A stretch of 64,000 nt of DNA, taken from NCBI RefSeq assembly GCF_001905445.1, contig NZ_LIVQ01000011.1, positions 62,001 to 126,000 of the forward strand, read 5' to 3'. Shown here piece by piece: positions 7,559-16,656 of this stretch. Both the position numbers and the translations under genes were made by a program. The notes under the pieces are model-generated. The model was not told where the DNA came from. It worked only from the letters and a program-made list of their open reading frames with translations, and did no database searches. Position 1 is the stretch's first letter. Every line of letters starts with the position of its first letter. The stretch is from Streptomyces sp. CB00455. GTDB taxonomy: Bacteria; Actinomycetota; Actinomycetes; Streptomycetales; Streptomycetaceae.

Positions 7559-8419
7559 TCACTCGAAGACCGAGGCGCACGTGGTCCGTGTGGCGTGCGC
7601 CGGATCGAGGGCGTTCACCGCCTCGTGCCAGGCGATCCGGTCGGTGAGGCCGATGGCGACGTGTTCCGAGAGGTCCAGGCCGCACAGGTCCTGCAGGACG
7701 ACGTTGCGTACGCCCGGCCCGTCCAGGAAGCTGCTCCGGTAGGGCGTGACCACTTCGTCGTACCGGGTCGCGATCACCGTGTACGTGACGCCGGGCACGG
7801 TGTCCCCGCCCTCGTTCAGCTTGTTCTGGAAGGCGGATCCGGCGATCTGGTCGGCGAGGCCCGGGGTCGCGCCGCTGATGAGGTCCTCGGCCCCGGGGAA
7901 GTACGGGAGCAGTTGGGTGAGTCCGAGCAGGGTGGTGCCGTGGTTGTCGGGGGCGAGCCCCACCAGCGCGTTGACCTTGGGGGCGCCGCCGAGGAACTTC
8001 AGGTAGTAGCGCGGCATCATGCCGCCCTGTGAGTGCCCGATGAGGTCGGTCTTGGCGGAGCCGGTGGCGGCGAGGACCCTGTCCACGAAGGCATCGAGCT
8101 GGCCGGCGGACTTGTCGATGGGGCCGAGCCCGTTGAAGAGGGGTACGCCGGGCAGTTGACCGTAGTCGAGCGAGTAGACGCAGTATCCGCGGTGCACGAG
8201 GTACGGCGCGAGGCCGAGCCAGTTGTCGACGGAGTTGCCGAAGGTGCCGTGCACGAGCACGACGGGGCGCGGGTGGGCGGTGGAGGGCTTGCAGGACCAG
8301 TTGTTCCAGCCACTGCTGGGTGCGGCTGCGGCCTGCGCGGCGCCGGTGGGGGCGACGAGTGCGGCGGCGGCGAGGGTGAGGACGGCCAGCGGGCGGAGCA
8401 GGCGTCTCCAGGGCAGCAT
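7559..8419 (-). CDS. secreted class-2 lipase, alpha/beta hydrolase (286 aa)
   Basis: Extracellular triacylglycerol lipase/esterase of the lipase class 2 type. A Sec signal peptide covers residues 1 to about 31. The oxyanion segment is VLVHGTFGNS (54-63), the nucleophile elbow GHSQGG has Ser130, the acid is probably the Asp in ATRYDEVVTP near residue 218, and His is in SEHVAIG near residue 252. Cys43, Cys80, Cys246 and the C-terminal Cys may form two disulfides. AAGGAGATCACACG precedes the ATG at 8419. It is transcribed alone and converges with the LPMO gene. Confidence 0.93.
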   Translation of the reverse strand: MLPWRRLLRPLAVLTLAAAALVAPTGAAQAAAAPSSGWNNWSCKPSTAHPRPVVLVHGTFGNSVDNWLGLAPYLVHRGYCVYSLDYGQLPGVPLFNGLGPIDKSAGQLDAFVDRVLAATGSAKTDLIGHSQGGMMPRYYLKFLGGAPKVNALVGLAPDNHGTTLLGLTQLLPYFPGAEDLISGATPGLADQIAGSAFQNKLNEGGDTVPGVTYTVIATRYDEVVTPYRSSFLDGPGVRNVVLQDLCGLDLSEHVAIGLTDRIAWHEAVNALDPAHATRTTCASVFE

Positions 8420-8576
8420 CGTGTGATCTCCTTGCGGTTCGACTCAAGGGGATGGGGCGTGGGGGTTCATCCCGTGATCCGGATCACAAGGGGGCGCTGC
8501 TGTCGCCAAATTACGGGCGAGTAGCAAGACAGGGAAGTTACGCGTCGGTAAAAACTTGCGTGCCGTACGGGACCCG

Positions 8577-9590
8577 TCAGGCCGCGAGCGTGCCCCGGGC
8601 GATGGCGTGCGGCCCGAAACGGGCGCGGACCCGGTCCGTGACGGCTTCCAGCCGGCGGGCCTTCTCGTCCTGCGGGTCGAAACTGAGCTGCCGCGAGGCC
8701 TGTTCGGCCGGGGTCAGGTCCTCGGCCCGCAGGGACAGTGCGCGCACCCGGGCCCGTTGCAGGCCGAGACCCTCGTAGAGGGCGTAGGCCGTGTCGGTCA
8801 GGGTGACGGAGTGCGCGGTGGGTTCGGCGAGGGTGCGGGTCCGCGTGAGGGTGGTGCGGTCGGCGCAGCGGACGCCGAGCGAGAGGGTGCGGCAGACCTG
8901 CCCCCGGCCCCCTCCTTGTGTACGAAGCTTCGCGCCGAGCTCCTCCGTCAGCGAGAGCAGTGCCCGCCGGTGCCGTACGGGATCCAGCTCGTCCAGATCG
9001 AAGGCCCGCTCGGCGGCGACGGCCCGGGCGGCCGCGCCCGGCCGGACGGGGGTCCGGTCGATCCCCAGGGCGCGCTCCTGCACCTCGCGGCCGAAGCGGG
9101 CGCCGAGGATCCGCCGCAGGGCGGCGGGCGGGGCGGCGGCGACCCGCCCGACGGAGTCGAGGCCGTAGGAGCACAGGGTGCGGGCGGCCTTGGGCCCGAC
9201 CCCGTCGAGGGCGGTGACGGGTTTGCGGGCCAGGAACTCCCGCACGGCGACGGGCTCGTCGGGGACCACCAGGGTCCCCCCGGGACCGGCTTCGCGGGCT
9301 GCCGCCCGGGCCAGCATGGGGTTGCCGGCCACGCCGACGGTGCAGTCCACGCCGTACAGGGCGAGGGCCCGGACCCGGACCAGCGACGCCAGCCGGCCGG
9401 CGTCGCAGCCGAAGTACCGCAGCGCGGCCCGGACATCGGCGAGTGCCGCGTCGGGCGGCAGGGCCTGTACGGCCGGGGTGATCCCGTCGAGCAGCGTGAG
9501 CACCCCGGCGTACTCCGGCGCCCCGAGCGGCCCCCCGTCCGCCGGGTGCATCCGCAGGCAGGCCACGACCGCGCCCTGAGCCCCGCTCAT
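8577..9590 (-). CDS. ImuB-like Y-family polymerase homologue, truncated and probably catalytically dead (337 aa)
   Basis: The protein aligns with DinB/ImuB from the middle of the palm onward: the thumb/HhH region (ALDGVGPKAARTLCSYGLDSVG), little finger, and a C-terminal QLSFDPQDEKARRLEAVTD segment resembling the sliding-clamp motif and the end of ImuB proteins. The first roughly 95 residues, including the first catalytic Asp, are absent, and the segment that should read S-x-D-E reads PPDAALADV, so Glu is lost. The start is ATG 9590, which overlaps the dnaE2 stop as ATGA, so the two are coupled. By analogy with mycobacterial ImuB it may bridge DnaE2 to the clamp. No ImuA-like gene is adjacent. 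Confidence 0.82.
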   Translation of the reverse strand: MSGAQGAVVACLRMHPADGGPLGAPEYAGVLTLLDGITPAVQALPPDAALADVRAALRYFGCDAGRLASLVRVRALALYGVDCTVGVAGNPMLARAAAREAGPGGTLVVPDEPVAVREFLARKPVTALDGVGPKAARTLCSYGLDSVGRVAAAPPAALRRILGARFGREVQERALGIDRTPVRPGAAARAVAAERAFDLDELDPVRHRRALLSLTEELGAKLRTQGGGRGQVCRTLSLGVRCADRTTLTRTRTLAEPTAHSVTLTDTAYALYEGLGLQRARVRALSLRAEDLTPAEQASRQLSFDPQDEKARRLEAVTDRVRARFGPHAIARGTLAA

Positions 9591-12500
9591 CCCGCGCTCC
9601 CCGGGCTGGAGTGCCACAGCTTGCGCCCGGTCGCGGCGCTGGGGCCCGGCGGCTGGAGGTCGGCCCAGGCGTTCATCTCGAATCCCGTGGACAGGCGGAT
9701 CCGGCGGGTGGGTACCGGGCCGCCGCCCCTCCCCGCCCCGCCGTCCGCCCCGCCGTCCGCCTCGCCCTTCGTCTCCCCGTCCGCGGAGGCGCCACCCCCG
9801 GAGGTACCGCCCCCGGAGGTACCGCCCGCGGAAGCGTCGTCCGCCGAGGCGCCGCCGCCGGCGGCGAGCCGGGCCGCGACCGCGTCCAGGCCGCCCGCCG
9901 ACCGCAGTTCCACCAGCTCCGCCAGGTTCCACGCCGCCGCCCCGACCACGCTCATGCTCTGCGGGCCCCGCCGCTGCACGACGCCCCGCACCAGCAGCAG
10001 GAAGGAGTGGAAGACGGTGTGCGCGCAGCGCTCGTGGCTGTCGTCGAAGAAGGCCAGGTCGACCAGGCCCGTCCCGTCGTCCAGCGTCGTGAAGATCACC
10101 CGGCGTCCGGACCGGATGGGCGGGGTCTGAGTGGCCGCCTTGGCCCCCGCGACCAGGACCGTCTGCCCGTGTTCGGCATCGCGCAGCCGCCGCGCCGGGA
10201 TCGCGCCCAGCTCCTCCAGGAAGGCGTGGTGATCGGCCATCAGGTGCCGCGAGGCGTCCATGCCGAGGACGCCCAGCTCGGCGCTGAGCCGTTCCGCGTC
10301 GCTCAGGTCGGGCAGTCCGACGGAGGCCGTCGACCGGCCGCCCTCCAGGGGGAGCTGGGATCCGCGTACGCCCGCCGCCCGCTGGGCGCCGTGCAGTTCG
10401 CTCACATGCAGGAGCAGGTCGCGCCGGTTGGCGCCGAAGGCGTCCAACGCCCCCACCTGGGCCAGCCGTTCGGCGACCGGGCGGCCCGGGCGCGCCCGGT
10501 CCCAGAAGTCACGCAGGGACGCGTAGGGCCGGCCGGCCGCGATCCTGGCCGCCTCGGCCTCGTTGATCCCGTGGACGTCGGACAGCCCGAGGCGCAGTCC
10601 CCACACCCCCTCGTCGGACACCAGTTCGATGCGGTGGGCGACCGCCGACCGGTTCACGTCCAGCGGCAGCACCGGCACGCCCCGCCGCCGTGCGTCCGCC
10701 AGCAGCAGCCGCTTCGGGTACATCCCCGGATCGTGGGTCAGCAGTCCGGCGTAGAAGGCCGCCGGGTGATGGGTCTTGAGCCATGCCGACTGGTAGGTCG
10801 GCACCGCGAAGGCCACGGCGTGCGCCTTGCAGAAACCGTACGAGCCGAAGGCCGCCACGATCTCCCAGGTCCGGCCGATCACCTCCACCGGGTAGCCGCG
10901 CTCGGCCGCCTTCGCCGCGAACCAGGCCTTGATCCGCTCCTGTGACTGCGGGTCGGACAGCCCTCGGCGCACCCGGTCCGCCTCGTCGCGCCCGCAGCCG
11001 GTCATCACGTGCACGATCTCGATGATCTGCTCGTGGAAGACCACCACGCCGTACGTCTCGCGCAGCGCCCCGGCGAGGTCCGGGTGCGGGAAGCGCACCG
11101 GAGCCCGCCCGTGCCGGGCCTCGATGAACGGCCGCACCATGTCGGCGGCCACCGGCCCCGGCCGGAACAGCGAGATGTCCACCACCAGGTCGTCGAAGGT
11201 GGACGGCTGGAGCCGCCCCACCAGGTCCCGCTGGCCCGGCGACTCGATCTGGAAGCAGCCCAGCGTCTGCGCCGAGCGGATCAGCTCGTAGGTGGCCGGG
11301 TCGCCGGGCGGTACGTGCGCCGGGTCGTCCAGGTCGATCTCCCGCCCCGTGCCGCGGCGGATCTCCGCGACCGCGTGCGCCATCGCGGACTGCATCCGCA
11401 CGCCCAGGACGTCGAGCTTGAGCAGCCCGAGCTCCTCCACGTCGTCCTTGTCGAACTGGGACATGGGGAAGCCCTCGCCGCTGGTGGGCACCACCGGTGT
11501 GCGGGCGAGCAGGGAGGCGTCGGAGAGCAGCATCCCGCACGGATGCATGGCGATGCCGCGCGGCAGCGCGTCCAGCGATTCGACGAGCTCCCACAGCCTC
11601 CCGTGCGACTCCCCGCGCACCTCGTCGCGTACGCCGCGCAGTTCGGGCAGTTCCTCCAGCGCGGCGCGGGCGTCACGGGCCCGGATGTGGGGGAAGGACT
11701 TGGCGAGCCGGTCGATGGCGGCCGGGTCCATGGACAGGGCGGCGCCCACGTCGCGTATGGCGTGGCGGACCCGGTAGGTCTCGGGCATGGAGACGGTGGC
11801 GACGCGCTCGGCGCCGAAGCGGTCGAGGATCCGCCGGTAGACCTCCAGCCGGCGGGCGGATTCCACGTCGATGTCGATGTCGGGCAGGACCCGCCGCCGC
11901 TTGGACAGGAAGCGCTCCATCAGCAGGCCGTTCGCGACGGGATCGGCGTGCGCGATGCCGAGCAGGTGGTTGACGAGGGAGCCGGCGCCGGAGCCGCGGG
12001 CCGCCACCCGGATGCCCATCTCCTTGACGTCGTCCACGACTTGGGCGACCGTCAGGAAGTACGAGGCGTAGCCGTGGTAGGCGATGATGTCGAGCTCCTG
12101 GTGCATGCGCTCCCAGTACGCGCGGTCGTCCGCGTAGCCGTGCAGCACCATGCCCGCCGAGGCGCGGGAGGCGAGGACCCGCTGGGCGCTGCGGTGGGCC
12201 GCGCCGACGAGGCGGGCCTCGGGGAAGTGCACGGACCCCATGCCGAGGTCGTCCTCGGGGTCGACGGCGCAGGCTTCGGCGGTGCGCCGGGTCTCGGCGA
12301 GCAGCTGGCGCGCGTCGGCGGGGCGCAGCCCGGCCGCCCGGGCGATCCGGTCGGCGGCCTCGGCCATGGCGCCGGGGTCCTTCAGCCAGCGTTCACCGCT
12401 GTCGAGGGGGGCCCGGGGGTCGATGGGGACCAGCCGGCGGGCCGCGTCGAGGATGTCGGCGACCGGGCCCTGGCCGGGGTCGGCGTAACGGACGGCATTG

Positions 12501-13351
12501 GTCAGGACGGCCCGGACGCCCTGCTCGGCGGCGAAACCGACGGTACGGGCGGCCAGCCGGAGCGAGCCGGGTCCGGTGCCGCCGCGGCCGTGGTGGACGG
12601 CTTCCAGGCGCAGGTGGTCGCCGTAGACCTCCCGCCAGGGCGCGAGGAGGCGGGCGGCCCGGTCGGGGCGGCCCGCGGCCAGCGCCCGCCCCACCTCGGA
12701 GCCGGGCCCGAGCAGGACGAAGACGCCTTCGCCGCGGTGGGCGCTCCAGGGCAGCACGGGCTGCCTGGCTCCGGCGCCGGACGGCGCGGGTACGGCGAAC
12801 CCGCCGGCGGCCGGTCCGGTGGGGCCGCTCAAGTCGCCGGCGGCCTCGGCGGCGCCCGCGTGGGCGGCGGTGACCATGCGGCACAGCTCGGCCCATCCGG
12901 TGGCCCCGTCGCGGGCCAGGAAGACGGCGCGCGGAGCGGACTCGTCCACGAAGGCCCCGCCCTTGACGGGGCTCCGCCGCCGGTACGAGGCCCCGCCCGG
13001 ACCGGAGCCGTGCCGGCCCGCACCGCCCGGGCCCACCCCGCCGGAGCCCGCCCCCGGCGAGCCCGGGCCGGAGGCGGTTCCCGAGCCCGCGCCGGACCGC
13101 CCCGACCCTGCCGGGCCCGCCGCCGGCGAGCCGGCGGGGGACACGGCCAGGTCCACCCCGAACAGCGGCCTGATCCCGGCCTTCGCGCACGCCTTCGCGA
13201 ACCGCACCGAGCCCGCCAGGCCGTCGCGGTCGGTCAGGGCGAGGGCATCCATGCCCCGCTCGGCGGCACGCTGCGCCAGTCGTTCCGGGTGTGAGCCTCC
13301 GTAGCGCATGGAGAACCCCGAAACGGTGTGCAGATGCGTAAAACCAGGCAC
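9587..13351 (-). CDS. dnaE2: error-prone DNA polymerase III alpha subunit DnaE2 (1254 aa)
   Basis: C-family DNA polymerase for damage tolerance. The N-terminal PHP domain starts FTHLHTVSGFSMRYG (His6, His8) and LTDRDGLAG (Asp41); the palm carries PDIDIDV near residues 489-495; a C-terminal OB-fold lies near residues 1080-1180, and the protein ends in an Ala/Gly/Asp-rich tail. A Gly/Ser/Pro-rich insertion interrupts the PHP domain at about residues 72-130. The start is GTG 13351, 6 nt after AGGAGG; the remaining upstream frame has no homology. The gene precedes and overlaps the ImuB-like gene. A LexA-like box overlaps the likely promoter. It is longer than usual DnaE2 proteins because of the insertion and tail. 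Confidence 0.9.
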   Translation of the reverse strand: MPGFTHLHTVSGFSMRYGGSHPERLAQRAAERGMDALALTDRDGLAGSVRFAKACAKAGIRPLFGVDLAVSPAGSPAAGPAGSGRSGAGSGTASGPGSPGAGSGGVGPGGAGRHGSGPGGASYRRRSPVKGGAFVDESAPRAVFLARDGATGWAELCRMVTAAHAGAAEAAGDLSGPTGPAAGGFAVPAPSGAGARQPVLPWSAHRGEGVFVLLGPGSEVGRALAAGRPDRAARLLAPWREVYGDHLRLEAVHHGRGGTGPGSLRLAARTVGFAAEQGVRAVLTNAVRYADPGQGPVADILDAARRLVPIDPRAPLDSGERWLKDPGAMAEAADRIARAAGLRPADARQLLAETRRTAEACAVDPEDDLGMGSVHFPEARLVGAAHRSAQRVLASRASAGMVLHGYADDRAYWERMHQELDIIAYHGYASYFLTVAQVVDDVKEMGIRVAARGSGAGSLVNHLLGIAHADPVANGLLMERFLSKRRRVLPDIDIDVESARRLEVYRRILDRFGAERVATVSMPETYRVRHAIRDVGAALSMDPAAIDRLAKSFPHIRARDARAALEELPELRGVRDEVRGESHGRLWELVESLDALPRGIAMHPCGMLLSDASLLARTPVVPTSGEGFPMSQFDKDDVEELGLLKLDVLGVRMQSAMAHAVAEIRRGTGREIDLDDPAHVPPGDPATYELIRSAQTLGCFQIESPGQRDLVGRLQPSTFDDLVVDISLFRPGPVAADMVRPFIEARHGRAPVRFPHPDLAGALRETYGVVVFHEQIIEIVHVMTGCGRDEADRVRRGLSDPQSQERIKAWFAAKAAERGYPVEVIGRTWEIVAAFGSYGFCKAHAVAFAVPTYQSAWLKTHHPAAFYAGLLTHDPGMYPKRLLLADARRRGVPVLPLDVNRSAVAHRIELVSDEGVWGLRLGLSDVHGINEAEAARIAAGRPYASLRDFWDRARPGRPVAERLAQVGALDAFGANRRDLLLHVSELHGAQRAAGVRGSQLPLEGGRSTASVGLPDLSDAERLSAELGVLGMDASRHLMADHHAFLEELGAIPARRLRDAEHGQTVLVAGAKAATQTPPIRSGRRVIFTTLDDGTGLVDLAFFDDSHERCAHTVFHSFLLLVRGVVQRRGPQSMSVVGAAAWNLAELVELRSAGGLDAVAARLAAGGGASADDASAGGTSGGGTSGGGASADGETKGEADGGADGGAGRGGGPVPTRRIRLSTGFEMNAWADLQPPGPSAATGRKLWHSSPGSAG

Positions 13352-13396
13352 CCGCGGCCTCCTGCTTCGCTCGAATGAACACCTCCCCCGCTCTCC

Positions 13397-13426
13397 ACCA
13401 TAGAGCAATTCGAATACGCGTGCGAA
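13397..13426 (-). promoter_or_regulatory. putative dnaE2 promoter TTCGCA-N18-TATGGT
   Basis: On the minus strand TTCGCA (13421-13426) and TATGGT (13397-13402) are 18 bp apart, giving a start site about 38 nt before the GTG. Confidence 0.4.
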
Positions 13427-13438
13427 ACACGTGTTCGA
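13424..13438 (-). promoter_or_regulatory. LexA-like SOS box upstream of dnaE2
   Basis: Minus strand TCGAACACGTGTTTC. The left half matches the actinobacterial SOS consensus TCGAAC-N4-GTTCGA perfectly, the right half only in GTT. It touches the -35 element of the putative promoter, a good position for repression. Confidence 0.45.
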
Positions 13439-13519
13439 CTCCGGAAGGGCCTCCGCTTCCGTCATCCTTTCGGCCCTCTCCTGCTGCGTCCCGACCCCGG
13501 TACGCCGAGCGTGTGAGAC

Positions 13520-14716
13520 ATGACCCAGCCCACGCAGCGCCCCGACCCAGGTCCCCCCGCCGGCTTCCTCGCCGAGGTCAAAGACGCCGTGACGACCCGG
13601 GCGGCCCTGCTGGTCCTGGGAGTGCTGGCCCTCCAGCTCGCCTTCATCACCTCGTACATCGGCGCCTTCCACCACCCGAAGCCCGATGAGATCCCGATCG
13701 CCGTGGCCGCTCCGCTTGCGCCGGTCGCCGAGCAGTCCGTGAAGCAGCTCACCGCGCTGCCCGGCAAGCCGCTCGATCCCCGTACGGCCAAGGACGAGGC
13801 CGCCGCGACCGGCTTGATCGTGAACCGGGACGTGGACGGCGCGCTGATCATCGACCCGGGCGCCAAGACCGACCGCCTGCTGGTCGCGGGCGGCGCCGGG
13901 GCCTCGCTCGCGCAGGCGCTCGAAGAGGTCGTCGGCCGGGTGGAGGCGAGCCGGGGGCGCACCGTCACGGTCACCGACGTGGCCCCGGCCGCCGCCGGCG
14001 ACGGGCGCGGGCTGAGCTCCTTCTACCTGGTCATCGGCTGGTGCGTGGGCGGGTACCTGTGTGCCGCGATCCTGGCCATCAGCGCCGGCGCCCGGCCCGC
14101 CAACTCCGCCCGCGCCGTCATCCGGCTCGGTGCGCTGCTCGTGTACGCGATCGTGGCCGGACTGCTCGGCACGGTCATCGCCGGCCCCGTCCTGGACGCG
14201 CTGCCCGGCTCCCTCATGGCCCTGTGGGGCCTGGGCACCCTGGTCGTCTTCGCGGTCGGCGCGATCACCCTGGCCCTCCAGGGGCTGGCGGGCGTGGTGG
14301 GCATCGGTCTCGCGATCCTGCTGGTGGTGGTGCTCGGCAATCCGAGCGCGGGCGGCGCCTACCCGTACCCGCTGCTGCCGCCGTTCTGGAAGGCCATCGG
14401 GCCCGCCCTGCCCCCGGGCGCGGGGACGTACGCAGCGCGCTCCATCGCGTACTTCAAGGGCAACGGCGCGGGTGGCCCGATGCTGGTGCTGGCCGCCTGG
14501 GCGGTACTCGGCTCCGCCGTCACCCTGGCCTGTGCGGTCTTCCGCAGGGGCCGGCCGGGGGCCGCGGTGGGCAGCGGGCTCACCGACGACTCGCCTTCCG
14601 TCTCCCGCTTCGCCGCCACCAAGGGGAACACCGGCGGCAGTAGCGATACGGGCGGCGGCGCCGGTGGCACGCGCGGTCCGGGTGTCCCCGGCGATCCCGG
14701 GACCGGCGCCCGGTGA
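13520..14716 (+). CDS. membrane protein, ABC-2/YhgE-Pip-like (398 aa)
   Basis: One N-terminal membrane helix (about 32-52), an extracytoplasmic domain of about 120 residues, then five or six helices between about 170 and 350 and a Gly-rich tail with SSDTGGGAGGTRGPG. This layout resembles the YhgE/Pip and DUF3533 relatives of ABC-2 permeases, but no nucleotide-binding partner is nearby and I cannot assign a substrate. The start ATG 13520 lacks a clear ribosome site. The gene is divergent from dnaE2 and converges with the next gene. Confidence 0.75.
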   Translation: MTQPTQRPDPGPPAGFLAEVKDAVTTRAALLVLGVLALQLAFITSYIGAFHHPKPDEIPIAVAAPLAPVAEQSVKQLTALPGKPLDPRTAKDEAAATGLIVNRDVDGALIIDPGAKTDRLLVAGGAGASLAQALEEVVGRVEASRGRTVTVTDVAPAAAGDGRGLSSFYLVIGWCVGGYLCAAILAISAGARPANSARAVIRLGALLVYAIVAGLLGTVIAGPVLDALPGSLMALWGLGTLVVFAVGAITLALQGLAGVVGIGLAILLVVVLGNPSAGGAYPYPLLPPFWKAIGPALPPGAGTYAARSIAYFKGNGAGGPMLVLAAWAVLGSAVTLACAVFRRGRPGAAVGSGLTDDSPSVSRFAATKGNTGGSSDTGGGAGGTRGPGVPGDPGTGAR

Positions 14717-14729
14717 AGCACGACCGTAC

Positions 14730-15536
14730 TCAGGCCCGGGGCGGGCCGCTCCGCCGCTCCGTACGCGCTGCCGGAAGCCCTGGACCGGCTCCGCCGACGG
14801 GGGCCGTCGGCGCCTCCTCGACGGGCGCCACCACCGCTTCCCGGGCGCCCTTGAGGCACTCGATGACGCGCTCGTGCGTGTCCCCGACGCTGTCCGTGAC
14901 CCGTATGCGCACGTGGAGGGCGCTCACCTCCTCGATGAACCGCTTCGAGAACACCCCGACCATGACCGTCTCGTGCGTCCCTGACGCCACCAGCGGGTAG
15001 CCGGCTCCGAAGTACAGGAGCCTGAAGTCGACGGCGGCCCGCAGCCCGGCGTGCGACAACTGCTCGCCGAGGGCCGTCAGGCCCGTCCACTCCACGTCCG
15101 TTCCCGGGTCGCGGACCGGATCCGCGGCCAGGACCAGGTGGTAGTCCACCTCCTCCAGGACGGCGTTGTGCTGGCCGCCGTTGAGGATGCCCACCCTCCA
15201 CGCCTTCGCGGCGCCCGGGAGCAACCCCGGCTCGTACTCGGAGCGCCACCCGAGCACGGGCCGCACCGCTCGCGCGTACTGCGCCCGCGCCAGGACGGCG
15301 CCGGCCGCGACGGCCAGCAGGCTGGCCAGCGGTTCGGCGCTCATCAGCTGGAGCCGCCAGGGCCAGTCGGCGCGAGCGGTCTCCGAGGTGTTCGCGCGCA
15401 CGGTCTCCCAGACGAGGACGCAGGCCAGTACGCACAGCAGCACCAGGGGCGCCGTGAACAGCCAGCGGTTGCGCCGGATGCGGCGCTGTGCGTCCGAAAA
15501 AGGGGTGCTTCCCCCTCCGGTCGGTGCAGTGCTCAT
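14730..15536 (-). CDS. membrane-anchored protein, unknown function (268 aa)
   Basis: I do not recognise the family. Two predicted membrane helices lie near residues 27-47 and 68-84, followed by a soluble domain of about 180 residues with a YHLVLAAD and a VRIRVTDSVGDTHERV segment suggesting a beta-rich fold. The tail is Ala/Pro/Arg rich. The ATG at 15536 is preceded by GGGGGGAG at a slightly long distance. It converges with the upstream permease-like gene, only 13 bp between stop codons. Confidence 0.75.
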   Translation of the reverse strand: MSTAPTGGGSTPFSDAQRRIRRNRWLFTAPLVLLCVLACVLVWETVRANTSETARADWPWRLQLMSAEPLASLLAVAAGAVLARAQYARAVRPVLGWRSEYEPGLLPGAAKAWRVGILNGGQHNAVLEEVDYHLVLAADPVRDPGTDVEWTGLTALGEQLSHAGLRAAVDFRLLYFGAGYPLVASGTHETVMVGVFSKRFIEEVSALHVRIRVTDSVGDTHERVIECLKGAREAVVAPVEEAPTAPVGGAGPGLPAARTERRSGPPRA

Positions 15537-15560
15537 GCGCGTCCGTCTCCCCCCGAAGAC

Positions 15561-15594
15561 GAGCCCCCGCCCCGGTGGTCCGGGGCGGGGGCTC
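15561..15594 (-). terminator. 14-bp perfect GC hairpin after the protease gene
   Basis: GAGCCCCCGCCCCG (15561-15574), a 6-nt loop and the exact complement (15581-15594). It lies 45 bp after the protease stop and just upstream of the next gene on the same strand. Confidence 0.8.
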
Positions 15595-15639
15595 ACGTTT
15601 GTGCCGCAGGCCGGACGGGACTCCTACCCGTCCGTGGGG

Positions 15640-16524
15640 TCAGTACACGCTGACGCCGTAGGCGTTGAGGGCCTCGACCACGGGCTGGAAGTAGGTGGTG
15701 CCGCCGGAGGAGCAGTTGCCGCTGCCGCCGGAGGTGAGGCCGACCGCGCGGCTGCCGGAGTAGAGCGGACCGCCGCTGTCGCCCGGTTCGGCGCAGACAT
15801 TGGTCTTGATCATGCCGTAGACGACGTCGCCGCCGCCGTAGTTGACGGTGGCGTTGAGGCCGGTCACCGAGCCGCTGTGGATGCCGGTGGTGGAGCCGCG
15901 CCGGGTCACGGACATGCCGGTGGTGGCGTTGACGGCGCTGGTGATGTCCTGGCTGCCGACGGTCCCGGACGGGACCGGCGAGTTGCTGGCGTACTTGATC
16001 AGGCCGTAGTCGTTGGTCGGGAAGCTGGATCCGACGGTGGAACCGATCACGGTGGTGTGCGAGGAGTTGCTCCACCACGTGCCGGCGCCGTCGGTACAGT
16101 GCCCGGCGGTCAGGACGTAATAGGTGCTGCCGCTGCGCACGTTGAAGCCGAGCGAGCAGCGCCAGCTCGATGCGTAGATGGCGTCGCCGCCGGAGAGCAG
16201 TTTGGTCAGCTTGCCCGGGGTGCGCTCGATGCGCAGGGCCCCGGCGTCGGCTCCGGCTTCGCGCTTGATTCTCGCGAGGTCGGCGGCGGTGACGGTGGAG
16301 TCGGCGGTGACCACGAGGGTCCCGGTGGCGGGGTCGGTGTGCCAGGCGGTGCCGGCGACATCGGCGCGCAGGACGGACGCCCCGGCCGAGGCGAGCCGGG
16401 CGGCGCTGAAGCCGCCGTCCTGCGGGTCCGCGTTCGCCACGGTGGGGGCGGCGAGCGCTGCGACGGCGGCCAGGCCGGTGGCCACCGCGAGCAGCCTGGT
16501 ACGGGTGATGCTCTTGATCCTCAC
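15640..16524 (-). CDS. streptogrisin A/B-type secreted serine protease (S1 family, 294 aa)
   Basis: Extracellular chymotrypsin-like protease made as a pre-pro-enzyme. The signal peptide covers about residues 1-32, a prodomain of about 80 residues follows, and the mature enzyme should begin near [11 protein letters not shown] (residue 111), closely like the mature start of streptogrisins A and B. The triad is His142 (LTAGHC), Asp172 (NDYG) and Ser250 (GDSGGP); Cys pairs are present as in SGPA/SGPB. I chose GTG 16524 ([14 protein letters not shown]) because GGAGGACGAGAA precedes it and the signal peptide starts there. It is transcribed alone with a strong terminator downstream. Confidence 0.93.
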   Translation of the reverse strand: MRIKSITRTRLLAVATGLAAVAALAAPTVANADPQDGGFSAARLASAGASVLRADVAGTAWHTDPATGTLVVTADSTVTAADLARIKREAGADAGALRIERTPGKLTKLLSGGDAIYASSWRCSLGFNVRSGSTYYVLTAGHCTDGAGTWWSNSSHTTVIGSTVGSSFPTNDYGLIKYASNSPVPSGTVGSQDITSAVNATTGMSVTRRGSTTGIHSGSVTGLNATVNYGGGDVVYGMIKTNVCAEPGDSGGPLYSGSRAVGLTSGGSGNCSSGGTTYFQPVVEALNAYGVSVY

Positions 16525-16656
16525 TTCTCGTCCTCCGAGAGGGTCGGGGGCCCGGCGGTCGTGGGGGTGCCGGAGCCCGTGAGGCGCAGTCGGGAACACG
16601 GTGAGCGCATGCTTTGTGCCGTGTTCCTGACAAGCACTGTCGGGAGTGTGCGGTCG

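Noticed and set aside
9611-13294. Long plus-strand open frames opposite dnaE2
   Set aside because: Composition is Arg/Gly/His noise; the minus strand has a complete polymerase with catalytic motifs.
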